A model generated the notes under the pieces. It worked only from the letters and a program-made list of their open reading frames with translations, searched no databases and was not told where the DNA came from. Below are positions 1 through 6,661 of a stretch of 11,836 bases of DNA, piece after piece. Position 1 is the first letter of the stretch. Every line of letters begins with the position of its first letter. The stretch is from an uncultured Clostridia bacterium (lineage in GTDB: Bacteria; Bacillota_A; Clostridia; TANB77; CAG-508). The translations under genes were made by a program, and so were the position numbers. The stretch lies in contig CANRFI010000033.1 in the NCBI GenBank assembly GCA_947629855.1, positions 1-11,836 on the forward strand, read 5' to 3'.

Positions 1-138
1 ATTACTTCCTGGCACAATTATAGATGTTATTTTGCCTGTTTCTAAATCTGCACATACATCTTGAACATATCCTAATCTTTTTCCATCATTGATGTTAATT
101 ACTTCTTTATGTTTAAAATCTAAACCTTTATCTTGCAT
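1..138 (-). CDS. ymxH: YlmC/YmxH-family sporulation protein (PRC-barrel), 3' end outside window
   Basis: Only the first 46 codons are present; the gene runs off the left edge. The visible protein begins MQDKGLDFKHKEVINI and continues through NDGKRLGYVQDV, DLETGKI and IVPGS. That is the layout of the PRC-barrel YlmC/YmxH family: a short beta-barrel whose first strands carry 'KEVINI..G.RLG.V.D...D...G.I..I.VPG'. The family is small (about 80-90 aa), is encoded next to sporulation genes in Clostridia and Bacilli, and has no settled biochemical role. The ATG is preceded by a GAGAGG Shine-Dalgarno. Being downstream of sigG is a common arrangement in Clostridia. No in-frame CGG is seen in this part. 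Confidence 0.8.
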   Translation of the reverse strand, partial: MQDKGLDFKHKEVININDGKRLGYVQDVCADLETGKITSIIVPGSN

Positions 139-252
139 TTCATTCCTCTCATTCTTGTTTTTTTACTATTATATATATTCAAGTTTTATTTTATTGTTTC
201 ATACTATATTTATTTTAATTTTATTATTTTCAATTTGAAACTTTATTATATG

Positions 253-288
253 CTAAGAAGGAAAAACTATGTAGTTTCTCCTTCTTAG
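253..288 (-). terminator. Hairpin downstream of the 85-aa gene
   Basis: A 16-bp stem with a 4-nt loop begins 14 bp after the stop of the 85-aa gene. In minus-strand RNA all 16 pairs form (one is G·U), whereas in plus-strand RNA that pair is an A·C mismatch, so the structure appears kept for minus-strand transcripts. The following bases (CATATAATAAAG) are not a run of U, so it could be an RNA 3'-end stabiliser or a weak terminator. Confidence 0.5.
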
Positions 289-302
289 TTTTGGGAATTT
301 AT

Positions 303-560
303 TCATTGCCCTGCAGATCCATACATCTTTTTTAGCATTAGTGCCTTCGTCACCTTTATTTCTTGTGGTGATGGAAAATCTTCTGGTGAGCCTGCAATTA
401 CACTCATAAAACCATATACTTTTATATAGTATCCATTATTTTGTAACCAATCAATCGACTTTTCTGTTAATTGCCGATTTATTGAAATAGCTTTTGCACC
501 AGTCTCTTTCATTTCTAATAGTGCCACTTCTAAATCTTTTTGGTCTATAAAAATTCCCAT
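303..560 (-). CDS. Unrecognised 85-aa protein, stand-alone transcription unit
   Basis: I do not recognise this family. The start is the ATG at 560 (MGIFIDQKDLEVALLEMKET...), because AAGGAGG lies 8 nt upstream; an in-frame upstream ATG at 599 has no such site. The protein is small, soluble and mixed alpha/beta, with no signal peptide or membrane segment. It has its own extended -10 promoter (648-675), an approximately 80-nt leader, and a hairpin just after the stop, so it is probably a monocistronic insert between sigG and ymxH. It contains one in-frame CGG codon (476-474, AAT-CGG-CAA) in Arg position. No host-like core gene here uses CGG that way, which hints at recent acquisition. The fourth base is C, and a +1 shift there would reach a stop two codons later. 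Confidence 0.65.
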   Translation of the reverse strand: MGIFIDQKDLEVALLEMKETGAKAISINRQLTEKSIDWLQNNGYYIKVYGFMSVIAGSPEDFPSPQEIKVTKALMLKKMYGSAGQ

Positions 561-647
561 ATAACATCCTCCTTGTTGAGTTGTGCAATGTAAAAACATT
601 CATACATTGATGATTAATAGATACAACACCATTTGGATATATATTAT

Positions 648-675
648 ATTATAGCATAATTTCTTAATTTTTCAA
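648..675 (-). promoter_or_regulatory. Sigma-A-type extended -10 promoter for the 85-aa gene
   Basis: On the minus strand TTGAAA (675-670) is followed by a 16-bp spacer and TATAAT (653-648). TGC immediately precedes the -10, giving the extended form TGnTATAAT. It starts just after the sigG stop codon, so the 85-aa gene need not depend on sigG transcription. Confidence 0.65.
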
Positions 676-678
676 TAC

Positions 679-1455
679 TTACTTGTAAAACCTTTTAATA
701 TGTCCAATTGCACTTTTTTCTAATCTTGATACTTGTGCTTGTGAAATTCCAATTTCCTCTGCCACTTCCATTTGTGTTCTACCATCAAAAAACCTTTTTG
801 CTATAATCATTCTTTCCTTTTCATTTAATTTTTGAAGTGCACCTTCTATTGCCATTTTTTCTGTCCACATCTCATCTGTATTTTTACTATCTTTTACTTG
901 ATCCATAACATAAATACTTTCTGCTCCATCATTATATACTGGTTCTTGCAGAGATATTGGATCTTGTATTGCATCAAAACTAAATGCAATTTCTTCTTTT
1001 TCTACTCCTAATTCTTTAGCTATTTCTTCTATTTTTGGTTCTCTACTATGTTCTTTAATATATCTTTCTTTGAATTGAATTGCTTTGTATGCTAAATCTC
1101 TTATTGATCTACTAACTCTTATACTATTATTATCTCTTAAATATCTTTTTACTTCTCCTATAATCATTGGTACAGCATAAGTACTAAATTGTACGTTTTG
1201 GCTTAAGTCAAAATTATCGATTGCTTTAATTAGTCCTACACATCCTACTTGAAATAAATCATCTGCTGATTCTCCTCTACCATAAAATCTTTGTATTACA
1301 CTTAATACTAATCTTAAATTTCCATTAATGAATTTCGTTCTTGCTTCATTATCTCCTTGTTTTATTTTTATAAATAGTTCTTCTTTTTCTTTTTTGCTAA
1401 GTAGTGGTAATTTTGATGTATTTACGCCACAAATCTCTACTTTATTGTTTAACAA
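679..1455 (-). CDS. sigG: RNA polymerase sporulation sigma factor SigG (late forespore)
   Basis: SigG directs RNA polymerase to late forespore genes. The protein starts (TTG)LNNKVEICGVNTSKLPLLS, matching the conserved N-terminus NKVEICGVDTSKLP of Bacillus SigG. It then shows region 2 (NGNLRLVLSVIQRF, DDLFQVGCVGLIKAIDNFD, FSTYAVPMIIGEVKRYLRD), region 3 (IRVSRSIRDLAYKA) and region 4 ending in the HTH EVAEEIGISQAQVSRLEK. I chose TTG at 1455: AAAGGAGG lies 8 nt upstream and the product is then 258 aa, close to the family's usual length. The longer reading from ATG at 1500 would place that Shine-Dalgarno inside the gene. All 16 or so arginines avoid CGG. The gene has its own sigF/sigG-like promoter and is separated from sigE by the 206-aa gene cassette. 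Confidence 0.96.
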   Translation of the reverse strand: MLNNKVEICGVNTSKLPLLSKKEKEELFIKIKQGDNEARTKFINGNLRLVLSVIQRFYGRGESADDLFQVGCVGLIKAIDNFDLSQNVQFSTYAVPMIIGEVKRYLRDNNSIRVSRSIRDLAYKAIQFKERYIKEHSREPKIEEIAKELGVEKEEIAFSFDAIQDPISLQEPVYNDGAESIYVMDQVKDSKNTDEMWTEKMAIEGALQKLNEKERMIIAKRFFDGRTQMEVAEEIGISQAQVSRLEKSAIGHIKRFYK

Positions 1456-1488
1456 AAGAAAAACCTCCTTTGGAATACTTGATAATTT

Positions 1489-1517
1489 TAGTATTTCCAA
1501 ATTCAGTTTTTTTATGC
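1489..1517 (-). promoter_or_regulatory. Overlapping sigF/sigG-type promoter of sigG
   Basis: On the minus strand GCATA (1517-1513) fits the -35 of forespore sigma factors. Seventeen bp later is AATACTA (1495-1489), one base from the sigG -10 CATACTA. Overlapping it is GGAAATACT (1498-1490), which fits the sigF -10 pattern GGnnAnAnT, with a 14-bp spacer that is slightly short. This agrees with known biology: sigG is first transcribed by sigF and then autoregulated. The motif is about 34 bp upstream of the TTG start. Confidence 0.6.
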
Positions 1518-1533
1518 TTTTTTATATTTATTA

Positions 1534-1564
1534 AGAAACTGTTCTCAGTCTGAGAACAGTTTCT
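1534..1564 (-). terminator. 14-15 bp near-perfect palindrome overlapping the stop of the 206-aa gene
   Basis: AGAAACTGTTCTCA and TGAGAACAGTTTCT are perfect complements around a 3-nt centre. The TGA stop of the 206-aa gene (1547-1545) lies inside the 5' half on plus coordinates. The sequence after it on the minus strand (UAAUAAAUAUAAAAAAG) is A-rich rather than U-rich, so simple intrinsic termination is uncertain. It marks the downstream edge of the inserted unit and insulates the sigG promoter that begins 16 bp further on. Confidence 0.5.
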
Positions 1565-2165
1565 GCTTGTTGGAATTTCGTTTTCTTGCGAGGTTAGTAA
1601 AGTAATTTCTTACTGTTTTTTTGTTTCCTTCGGAAGCTCTATCGAAACTTCTTTTTCGTATTGCTTGATAAGTCGCATCATCAATGATGACCTCTACAAT
1701 TGCTTTTTCCAATAATAAAGAAAGAATTCTTACTGCTATTTGGTTTTCTTTAGCAAATTCCGTTTTGTTGAGTGGTGAATATGCAAATTTAGTTGCTATT
1801 TGCTTTATTTCTTCATCACCAAATTTAGAAAGCTCCATATTCTCAAGACGTAAACGTCTGAGCTTATTATAATGCTTTCTGGTTGATAGTCCAGCATTTA
1901 CAGCGTGAGTTTTTTGGTTAGCAAGTGCTTTTAACTCCATTTTTTCTACCGTTTCATCACTTACGATATTTTCAATGACAACACTGCTTAAAATTTGATA
2001 ATAGCACTCTTGACTGATTCCATATTGTTTTAAAAAATATGACCGTGCATACTCACAGGCTGAGTTTGCATATTCTTCGGCAATTTTCTTGCGAAACTCT
2101 CGAAATTCTCCTTTCTTCATACTAGATTTTAGTGTTATGAAACTCCGTCCTTTTGTCCCTTCCAT
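1545..2165 (-). CDS. Unrecognised 206-aa protein with two HTH-like repeats, probable autoregulator in an inserted cassette
   Basis: I do not recognise the family. Start ATG at 2165 follows TGGAGG with 6-nt spacing. The protein is highly charged and soluble. Residues 42-84 and 135-177 resemble each other: both read [S/T]xFxKxxxIxxxxxxxxLxxxxxExIxxDxT, with identities at F, K, I, L, E, I, D and T. Each looks like a helix-turn-helix unit, and the C-terminus (ARKRNSNKQK) is basic. With the perfect palindrome around its promoter, an autorepressor or other DNA-binding role is plausible but inferred. It differs from neighbours in codon use: CGT, CGA, GAG and CTT are commoner, and it has two in-frame CGG codons (7 at 2147-2145, 41 at 2045-2043). 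Codon 7 is CGGA; a +1 shift there would hit TAA at 2137-2135. This suggests recent acquisition between sigE and sigG. Confidence 0.7.
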   Translation of the reverse strand: MEGTKGRSFITLKSSMKKGEFREFRKKIAEEYANSACEYARSYFLKQYGISQECYYQILSSVVIENIVSDETVEKMELKALANQKTHAVNAGLSTRKHYNKLRRLRLENMELSKFGDEEIKQIATKFAYSPLNKTEFAKENQIAVRILSLLLEKAIVEVIIDDATYQAIRKRSFDRASEGNKKTVRNYFTNLARKRNSNKQKLFSD

Positions 2166-2201
2166 ACAATTCCTCCATTCTTTGGAACTAATACTGCAGT
2201 T

Positions 2202-2246
2202 ACAAAATTATGTAAATATTATATCACATTTACATAATTTTGTCTA
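2202..2246 (-). promoter_or_regulatory. Sigma-A promoter embedded in a perfect 16-bp inverted repeat (operator)
   Basis: Minus strand: TAGACA (2246-2241), a 17-bp spacer, then TATAAT (2223-2218), a near-consensus promoter. Perfect inverted arms ACAAAATTATGTAAAT (plus 2202-2217) and ATTTACATAATTTTGT (2228-2243) flank the -10, one overlapping the -35 and the spacer and the other covering the expected start of transcription. A dimer bound here would block RNA polymerase. The TAG of the -35 is also the stop codon of frame-corrected sigE. Confidence 0.75.
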
Positions 2247-2982
2247 TCCTATTTTGCTAGAAATTTCTTTTTTCATTTTATTAATAATCTTTTTTTCTAA
2301 TCTTGATATGTAGCTTTGAGAAATTCCGAAGTTCGTCTGCTACTTCTTTTTGGGTTTTTTCTTTTCCTGTTTTAAATCCAAATCTCATTTCCATTATATT
2401 TTTTTCTCTACTATTCAACTTATTAATAGAAGCTCTTAAAAGTGTTTTATCTACTTCGTCTTCTAAATTTCTTGAGGTTATGTCTGCTTCTGTTCCTAAA
2501 ATGTCTGAGAGTAACAACTCATTTCCATCTCCATCTTTATTTAATGGCTCGTCGATTGAAACTTCTCCTTTTGTTTTATTACTTTTTCGTAAATACATTA
2601 ATATTTCGTTTTCAATGCACCTAGAAGCATAAGTTGCAAGTTTGATATTTTTATTTGAATTAAATGTATTTACTCCTTTCATTAATCCTATAGTGCCTAT
2701 TGATATTAAGTCTTCTATTCCTATACCTGTATTTTCAAACTTCTTAGCAATATAAACTACTAATCTTAAATTTCTTTCTACTAGTTTTTGCCTAACTGCT
2801 AAATTATCTTCTTTATCTAATCCTTCTATTAGTTCTGCTTCTTCTTCTGGTGATAATGGTGGTGGAAGTGTTTGACTTCCTGCAATATAAAAGATAGGAA
2901 GATATTCTATTTCATCTTTTTCATTTATATATTTTGCACAAATAGTATTTATGCCATTTTTTAAAAATTCAAAAATTTTCAT
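2244..2982 (-). CDS. sigE: Sporulation sigma factor SigE (pro-form), needs a +1 frameshift at CGG
   Basis: SigE is the early mother-cell sigma factor, made as an inactive membrane-bound precursor. Residues 1-30 are the pro-sequence, before the expected cleavage region at [14 protein letters not shown]. Region 2 is clear ([57 protein letters not shown]), and region 4 begins [11 protein letters not shown]. Frame 0 then reads CGG (2328-2326) and ends at 2281 with 15 unrelated residues. Skipping the C at 2328 gives [18 protein letters not shown] and stops at TAG 2246-2244, yielding 245 aa with a complete region 4.2 HTH; Bacillus SigE is 239 aa. Coordinates are thus 2982-2329 joined to 2327-2244. 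The start has GGAGAG upstream. It lies 51 bp after spoIIGA, its processing protease, as in the classical spoIIG operon. Confidence 0.93.
2325..2331 (-). other. +1 frameshift site in sigE (CTT-CGG-A)
   Basis: Frame 0 codons ...GAA CTT CGG AAT end in a non-homologous tail. Omitting one C gives GAA CTT GGA ATT TCT CAA, the conserved 'GISQS' start of the SigE recognition helix. CTT followed by C would allow P-site slippage from CUU to UUC, similar in kind to the prfB site. This is one of three such sites, all at CGG followed by a purine. Confidence 0.8.
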
Positions 2983-3033
2983 TGTGTTTCACTCTCCTTT
3001 TGTTGTTTTTGAGAATAGGTGTTAAAAAACACC

Positions 3034-3921
3034 TTACAATAGTTCTATTCCTATTAATGCTCTATATTCTCCTCTTTTAGTTAGTGATTTATTATATATT
3101 CCAATTATAATATCCTCTTTTGTTTCTTCTTTATCTTGATTTTTTATTTTTACAGATTGTGCCTTAATTCCTATTAACATACCATTTTGTTTTCCTAAAG
3201 AAGAAAAAGGGATTAATTTTAATTTTGATATATATTCCTCTCTTATTTCTTCTGGAACATTATTAAAATCACCTCCTAGCAATTCATCTAAATGATCTAA
3301 AATTTCTTTAGGCATACTTTCATATAAAAGAGTATGCTCTACCACTATTACAGGTGTGTTACTAATTGGCTCTTTTAACATATTTCCTGTATCTATCATA
3401 GCAATTGTTTTTACTATAGTTTTGTTTATTTCTATTTCTATTTCGCAAAACATATCCTTTTTGGTAATCTTAGATTTTACAATAGTAAATGCTGCTAAAA
3501 TTATTATAAAAGCAACAACTGCCCCTAGTAAAACTGTTTTTAATGGATATATTCCTAAAAATAATCCATTTCTCATTAAAATTTCTTGTGGCTTTACTAT
3601 ATATATAAGAGCAAATGCTACTCCTCCAAATACAAATGATGTTAGATAAAATAGTAATATATCTTTCCACATTCTTTTTATATTTTGTGGATTAAATGAT
3701 ATATATACAATTATGATTGATAATATTATTTTTAATATTAAACTATTATATAATTGTAAAGTTAAAAAATAAGATAATACAGAATATATTGCACCTAATA
3801 AACTTGCTAAAAATAATCTTAATGCTTTTATTTTTTCTTTTAATACAATTCCTGTTGCTAATAGAATAATATAATTCATTATTATATTTTCTATTAATAC
3901 AATATCAATATAAATAGTCAT
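3034..3921 (-). CDS. spoIIGA: Sigma-E processing peptidase SpoIIGA
   Basis: Membrane-bound aspartic protease that cleaves pro-SigE at the sporulation septum. The N-terminal half (residues about 5-148) is a string of hydrophobic segments consistent with five transmembrane helices. The C-terminal half is the protease domain with the catalytic signature AMIDTGN (Asp177), followed by NTPVIVVE. Length 295 aa is close to the Bacillus protein (309 aa). The start at 3921 follows AGGTG about 10 nt upstream. It is co-directional with sigE, its substrate, 51 bp away; a short 7-bp hairpin (3017-3034) overlaps the stop region but lacks a U-run, so read-through into sigE is expected. In the forespore-facing pathway it is normally activated by the sigF-dependent signal SpoIIR, which is not in this window. 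Confidence 0.93.
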   Translation of the reverse strand: MTIYIDIVLIENIIMNYIILLATGIVLKEKIKALRLFLASLLGAIYSVLSYFLTLQLYNSLILKIILSIIIVYISFNPQNIKRMWKDILLFYLTSFVFGGVAFALIYIVKPQEILMRNGLFLGIYPLKTVLLGAVVAFIIILAAFTIVKSKITKKDMFCEIEIEINKTIVKTIAMIDTGNMLKEPISNTPVIVVEHTLLYESMPKEILDHLDELLGGDFNNVPEEIREEYISKLKLIPFSSLGKQNGMLIGIKAQSVKIKNQDKEETKEDIIIGIYNKSLTKRGEYRALIGIELL

Positions 3922-3942
3922 ATTAGTTTCACCTGCAATGAT

Positions 3943-3975
3943 ATTATAATTCTTTTATTTTAAAAAAACTGTCTT
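3943..3975 (-). promoter_or_regulatory. Candidate spoIIG promoter with long (21-bp) spacing
   Basis: On the minus strand AAGACA (3975-3970) is followed by 21 bp and a perfect TATAAT (3948-3943), 21 bp before the spoIIGA start. A sigma-A promoter with spacing this long would be weak alone; the B. subtilis spoIIG promoter has the same peculiarity (22 bp) and is activated by phosphorylated Spo0A. On the plus strand TGTCTTT overlaps the -35 and is a degenerate match to the 0A box TGTCGAA. The Spo0A link is inference. Confidence 0.5.
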
Positions 3976-3985
3976 TTCTTATTGT

Positions 3986-4022
3986 AAAAAAAAAGAAATA
4001 ATCGAGCTTTTTCGATTATTTC
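3986..4022 (-). terminator. Intrinsic terminator of ftsAZ
   Basis: Perfect 11-bp stem GAAATAATCGA/TCGATTATTTC with a 6-nt loop, followed on the minus strand by nine consecutive T. It begins 8 bp after the ftsZ stop and separates the division genes from spoIIGA-sigE. Confidence 0.92.
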
Positions 4023-4030
4023 CTACTTTT

Positions 4031-5152
4031 TTATTTTTGTTTTTTCTTATTTCTTAGGAAAGGTGGTATATCTAAATCATTTTGTAGTGGATTTACTTCT
4101 GAACTAGCTGGTATAGAATTGATTTTCTTTTCCCAAGTTTTTGATACAATATTGTCTACACCAATACTTGTGATTGGTTCATTTTTTTCAAATCCTGTTG
4201 CAATAACTGTAATTTGAATTTCATCATCCATTGTTTCATCTGTTACTGTACCAAAGATAATGTTTGCTTCTGGATCAACACTTCTTTGTACTAACTCAGC
4301 AGCTGTGTTTACTTCGTGTAATCCTAAACTAGAACCACCTGTAATGTTAATAATAACTCCTTTTGCTCCTTCGATTGATGTTTCTAGTAATGGGCTTTGA
4401 ATTGCTTCTTTTGCAGCATCTTCTGCTCTATTTTCTCCTGATGCTCTACCAACTCCCATATGTGCCATTCCTTGGTCTAACATAATAGTTTTTACATCTG
4501 CAAAGTCTAAATTTACAAGTCCTGGTATTGCAATTAAATCTGAAATACCTTGTACACCTTGTCTTAATACATCATCAGCCATTCTGAAGGCTTCGATAAT
4601 AGATGTTTTTCTATCAATTATTTGTAATAGCTTATCATTTGGTATTACTACTAATGTATCTACTTTTCCTTTTAAACTTTCAATTCCTCTTTCTGCTTGT
4701 GAAAGTCTTTTCTTTCCTTCAAATGTAAATGGTTTTGTAACAACACCAATTGTTAATATTCCCATTTCTTTTGCTGTTGCAGCAACTATTGGTGCAGCTC
4801 CTGTACCTGTTCCTCCACCCATTCCAGCTGTAACGAAAGCCATATCTGCTCCTCTTAATATTTCTGCGATTTCTGATTTGCTTTCTTCTGCTGCTTGAGC
4901 ACCAATATCAGGATTTGCTCCTGCTCCTAGTCCTCTTGTTATTTTTTCTCCAATTTGGATTTTTGTATTAGCTTTAGAACCTTGTAAAGCTTGTCTATCT
5001 GTGTTTATTGATATGAAATCAACGCCTTTTATTCCTGATTCTATCATTCTATTTACAGCATTGTTTCCAGCACCTCCAACACCTATAACCTTAATTGTAG
5101 CTGTTCCATCCATCATAGTAATATTATTGTTATCATCATTGTAATCCATCAT
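4031..5152 (-). CDS. ftsZ: Cell division GTPase FtsZ
   Basis: Tubulin-like GTPase that polymerises into the division ring at mid-cell. Visible motifs in order: [18 protein letters not shown] near residue 21-38, NTDRQAL, the tubulin signature [10 protein letters not shown] around residue 112, [13 protein letters not shown], the [15 protein letters not shown] region and [12 protein letters not shown] linker follows, then the C-terminal peptide [10 protein letters not shown], which binds FtsA and other tethers, and a basic tail KKKQK. Length 373 aa is typical. The start is a tandem ATG-ATG at 5152/5149 after GGGGAGG. It follows ftsA by 51 bp with no terminator between, so the two are co-transcribed. 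No CGG codon occurs. Confidence 0.98.
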   Translation of the reverse strand: MMDYNDDNNNITMMDGTATIKVIGVGGAGNNAVNRMIESGIKGVDFISINTDRQALQGSKANTKIQIGEKITRGLGAGANPDIGAQAAEESKSEIAEILRGADMAFVTAGMGGGTGTGAAPIVAATAKEMGILTIGVVTKPFTFEGKKRLSQAERGIESLKGKVDTLVVIPNDKLLQIIDRKTSIIEAFRMADDVLRQGVQGISDLIAIPGLVNLDFADVKTIMLDQGMAHMGVGRASGENRAEDAAKEAIQSPLLETSIEGAKGVIINITGGSSLGLHEVNTAAELVQRSVDPEANIIFGTVTDETMDDEIQITVIATGFEKNEPITSIGVDNIVSKTWEKKINSIPASSEVNPLQNDLDIPPFLRNKKKQK

Positions 5153-5203
5153 TTAGTTTTTCCTCCCCACTATTTTATTATATTTTTAAAATTAATAACG
5201 TTT

Positions 5204-6433
5204 TTATGAATAAAAGAATTCTTTGATTCTTTCCATTATTGTTTTTAAGATATTTGTATCACTTTTTGTATCAATACTACTTGCCACTGTTTTTGCAAAA
5301 GGTCTTGCAGCTATATATCTTACTAACGAATAACTTGTTCTGTACGCAGGTTTTACTGTACTAACTGCTCTTCCTGTTGATATTTTTACTGGTATATTTA
5401 AAGTAATTTTCCCTGCTACATCACTTTTGTTTATATTAATAATTCCTTGTCCAGTTAGAATAACATTGTTTATTTTTTGCTTGATGCCTTGGTTTATTAT
5501 ATCTTTATTAATAATAGAAAATATTTCTTCAATTCTTGCTTCTATTATTTCAATTAATTCTGAACTTTTTATTGTTTTTGTTCTACTGTCACCTTTAAAG
5601 GTATTTAATGTTATTTCATTATCATTATCTATAAATGACCTTAATGCTAACCCATATTGTCTTTTTAGCTTGTCAGCTTCTTCCTCAGAAATATTTAACA
5701 CAAGTGCTATATCGTTTGTTATATTGTCTCCTCCTAATGGTATAGAATTTGTGTAAATGAAACTTGCTCCTTCGAAAACTCCTATGTCAGTATTTCCTGC
5801 GCCTATATCTAAAAGCATTACATTGTCATTTAATTCATTTTTATCTAATATTAGGTTTCTTTCTGCTAATGTAACTGGTACAATTCCATCTATTTCTAAT
5901 CCTATTTTTCTAAATATGCTATTTAATTGTCTTACATAATCTTTAGATGCTAATATAACTTGTGCACTTATTGTAAAACTTGAACTTAAACTTCCTACTG
6001 GATCTGTTACAATTGTTCCATTGTCTAATGTTATTTTATCTGGAACGATATCAATTAAGGTCTTATTTTCTGGAATTTCTATGTCTTTCACTTGCATAAT
6101 AGCACTTTGTACGTCTTTTACAGATATTCCTGCATATCGGTCTTTTGCTTCTTTTGTGATGCTATTTTGTACGATAGTTACATATTTTCCAGGAATTGTT
6201 ACATAAGCTGAATTTATTTTTAGATTAGTTTCTTCTTCGGCATCTTTTATTGTTTTTGCAATACTTAAACCAATTTCTTCTTCATTTATTATTTTACTTT
6301 TCTTTAGCCCATTACATTTATATGAGGTACTACATATTATCTCAATTTGCCCAAAATTGTTAACTTCTCCAACAACTGTACAAACCTTACTCGTGCCTAT
6401 GTCTATACCTACAATGACATCACCAATCGCCAA
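5204..6433 (-). CDS. ftsA: Cell division protein FtsA (actin-like FtsZ membrane anchor)
   Basis: Actin-family ATPase that tethers FtsZ to the membrane. Motifs: phosphate-1 IVGIDIGTSKVCTVVGE at the N-terminus, a 1C domain unique to FtsA, phosphate-2 VMLLDIGAGNTDIGVF, adenosine motif NVILTGQGI, and a C-terminal amphipathic helix (ILKTIMERIKEFF) for membrane binding. I choose TTG at 6433 as start because GGAGG lies 7 nt upstream and it places the protein start 8 residues before the first strand; this gives 409 aa. The longer frame from 6496 would put that ribosome site inside the gene and add a stretch unlike the family. The promoter lies at 6475-6503, and the first gene of the ftsA-ftsZ unit is this one. 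Confidence 0.95.
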   Translation of the reverse strand: MAIGDVIVGIDIGTSKVCTVVGEVNNFGQIEIICSTSYKCNGLKKSKIINEEEIGLSIAKTIKDAEEETNLKINSAYVTIPGKYVTIVQNSITKEAKDRYAGISVKDVQSAIMQVKDIEIPENKTLIDIVPDKITLDNGTIVTDPVGSLSSSFTISAQVILASKDYVRQLNSIFRKIGLEIDGIVPVTLAERNLILDKNELNDNVMLLDIGAGNTDIGVFEGASFIYTNSIPLGGDNITNDIALVLNISEEEADKLKRQYGLALRSFIDNDNEITLNTFKGDSRTKTIKSSELIEIIEARIEEIFSIINKDIINQGIKQKINNVILTGQGIININKSDVAGKITLNIPVKISTGRAVSTVKPAYRTSYSLVRYIAARPFAKTVASSIDTKSDTNILKTIMERIKEFFYS

Positions 6434-6474
6434 GTTAATTCCTCCATTTTCAAGTAATAATTTTTCTAACTGTA

Positions 6475-6503
6475 TATATATTACATTTTTGGACAAATGT
6501 CAA
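6475..6503 (-). promoter_or_regulatory. Sigma-A-type promoter of ftsA-ftsZ
   Basis: Perfect TTGACA (6503-6498), a 17-bp spacer and TATATA (6480-6475), about 40 bp upstream of the TTG start of ftsA. It lies downstream of the sbp terminator, so ftsAZ forms its own transcription unit. Confidence 0.7.
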
Positions 6504-6516
6504 TAGGATTTGTTAT

Positions 6517-6549
6517 ATTTTTGTAATATTTTTGTAATAATTTTGTAAT
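6517..6549. repeat. Three tandem copies of ATTTTTGTAAT upstream of the ftsA promoter
   Basis: Two perfect adjacent 11-bp copies (6517-6527, 6528-6538) and a third shortened by one T (6540-6549). They lie just upstream of the ftsA -35 at roughly helical-turn spacing. They could be an A/T-rich UP-like element, a regulator site, or simple low-complexity drift. Confidence 0.5.
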
Positions 6550-6600
6550 AAATGTTTTATTTTATTCTATATTTAATAAACTTTTATAGAGCATCAATAT

Positions 6601-6635
6601 AAAAAAGAATCAAGCAATTTTAACTTAATTCTTTT
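6601..6635 (-). terminator. Terminator after sbp
   Basis: On the minus strand AAAAGAATTAAG pairs with CTTGATTCTTTT (12 bp including one U·G) around a 9-nt loop, leading into T-rich sequence. It begins about 27 bp after the sbp stop and would end the murA-to-sbp operon. The U-tail beyond the stem is short. Confidence 0.6.
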
Positions 6636-6645
6636 AACTTAATTC
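6618..6645. repeat. Direct tandem duplication of a 14-bp unit
   Basis: TTTTAACTTAATTC occurs twice head to tail (6618-6631 and 6632-6645). The duplication copies the 5' arm of the sbp terminator, so either copy could pair with the 3' arm in RNA. Confidence 0.8.
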
Positions 6646-6661
6646 TTTTAGATTAATATCA

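Noticed and set aside
303..560. Relationship of the 85-aa protein to DUF881, from the shared string GAxAISIN
   Set aside because: The match covers about eight residues only; the surrounding sequence, length and lack of anchor or coiled coil differ. Probably coincidence.
1534..2246. The 206-aa gene cassette as an insertion sequence
   Set aside because: No transposase signature is visible, and the two palindromes at its ends are unrelated to each other, so they are not terminal inverted repeats; no target-site duplication was found by eye.
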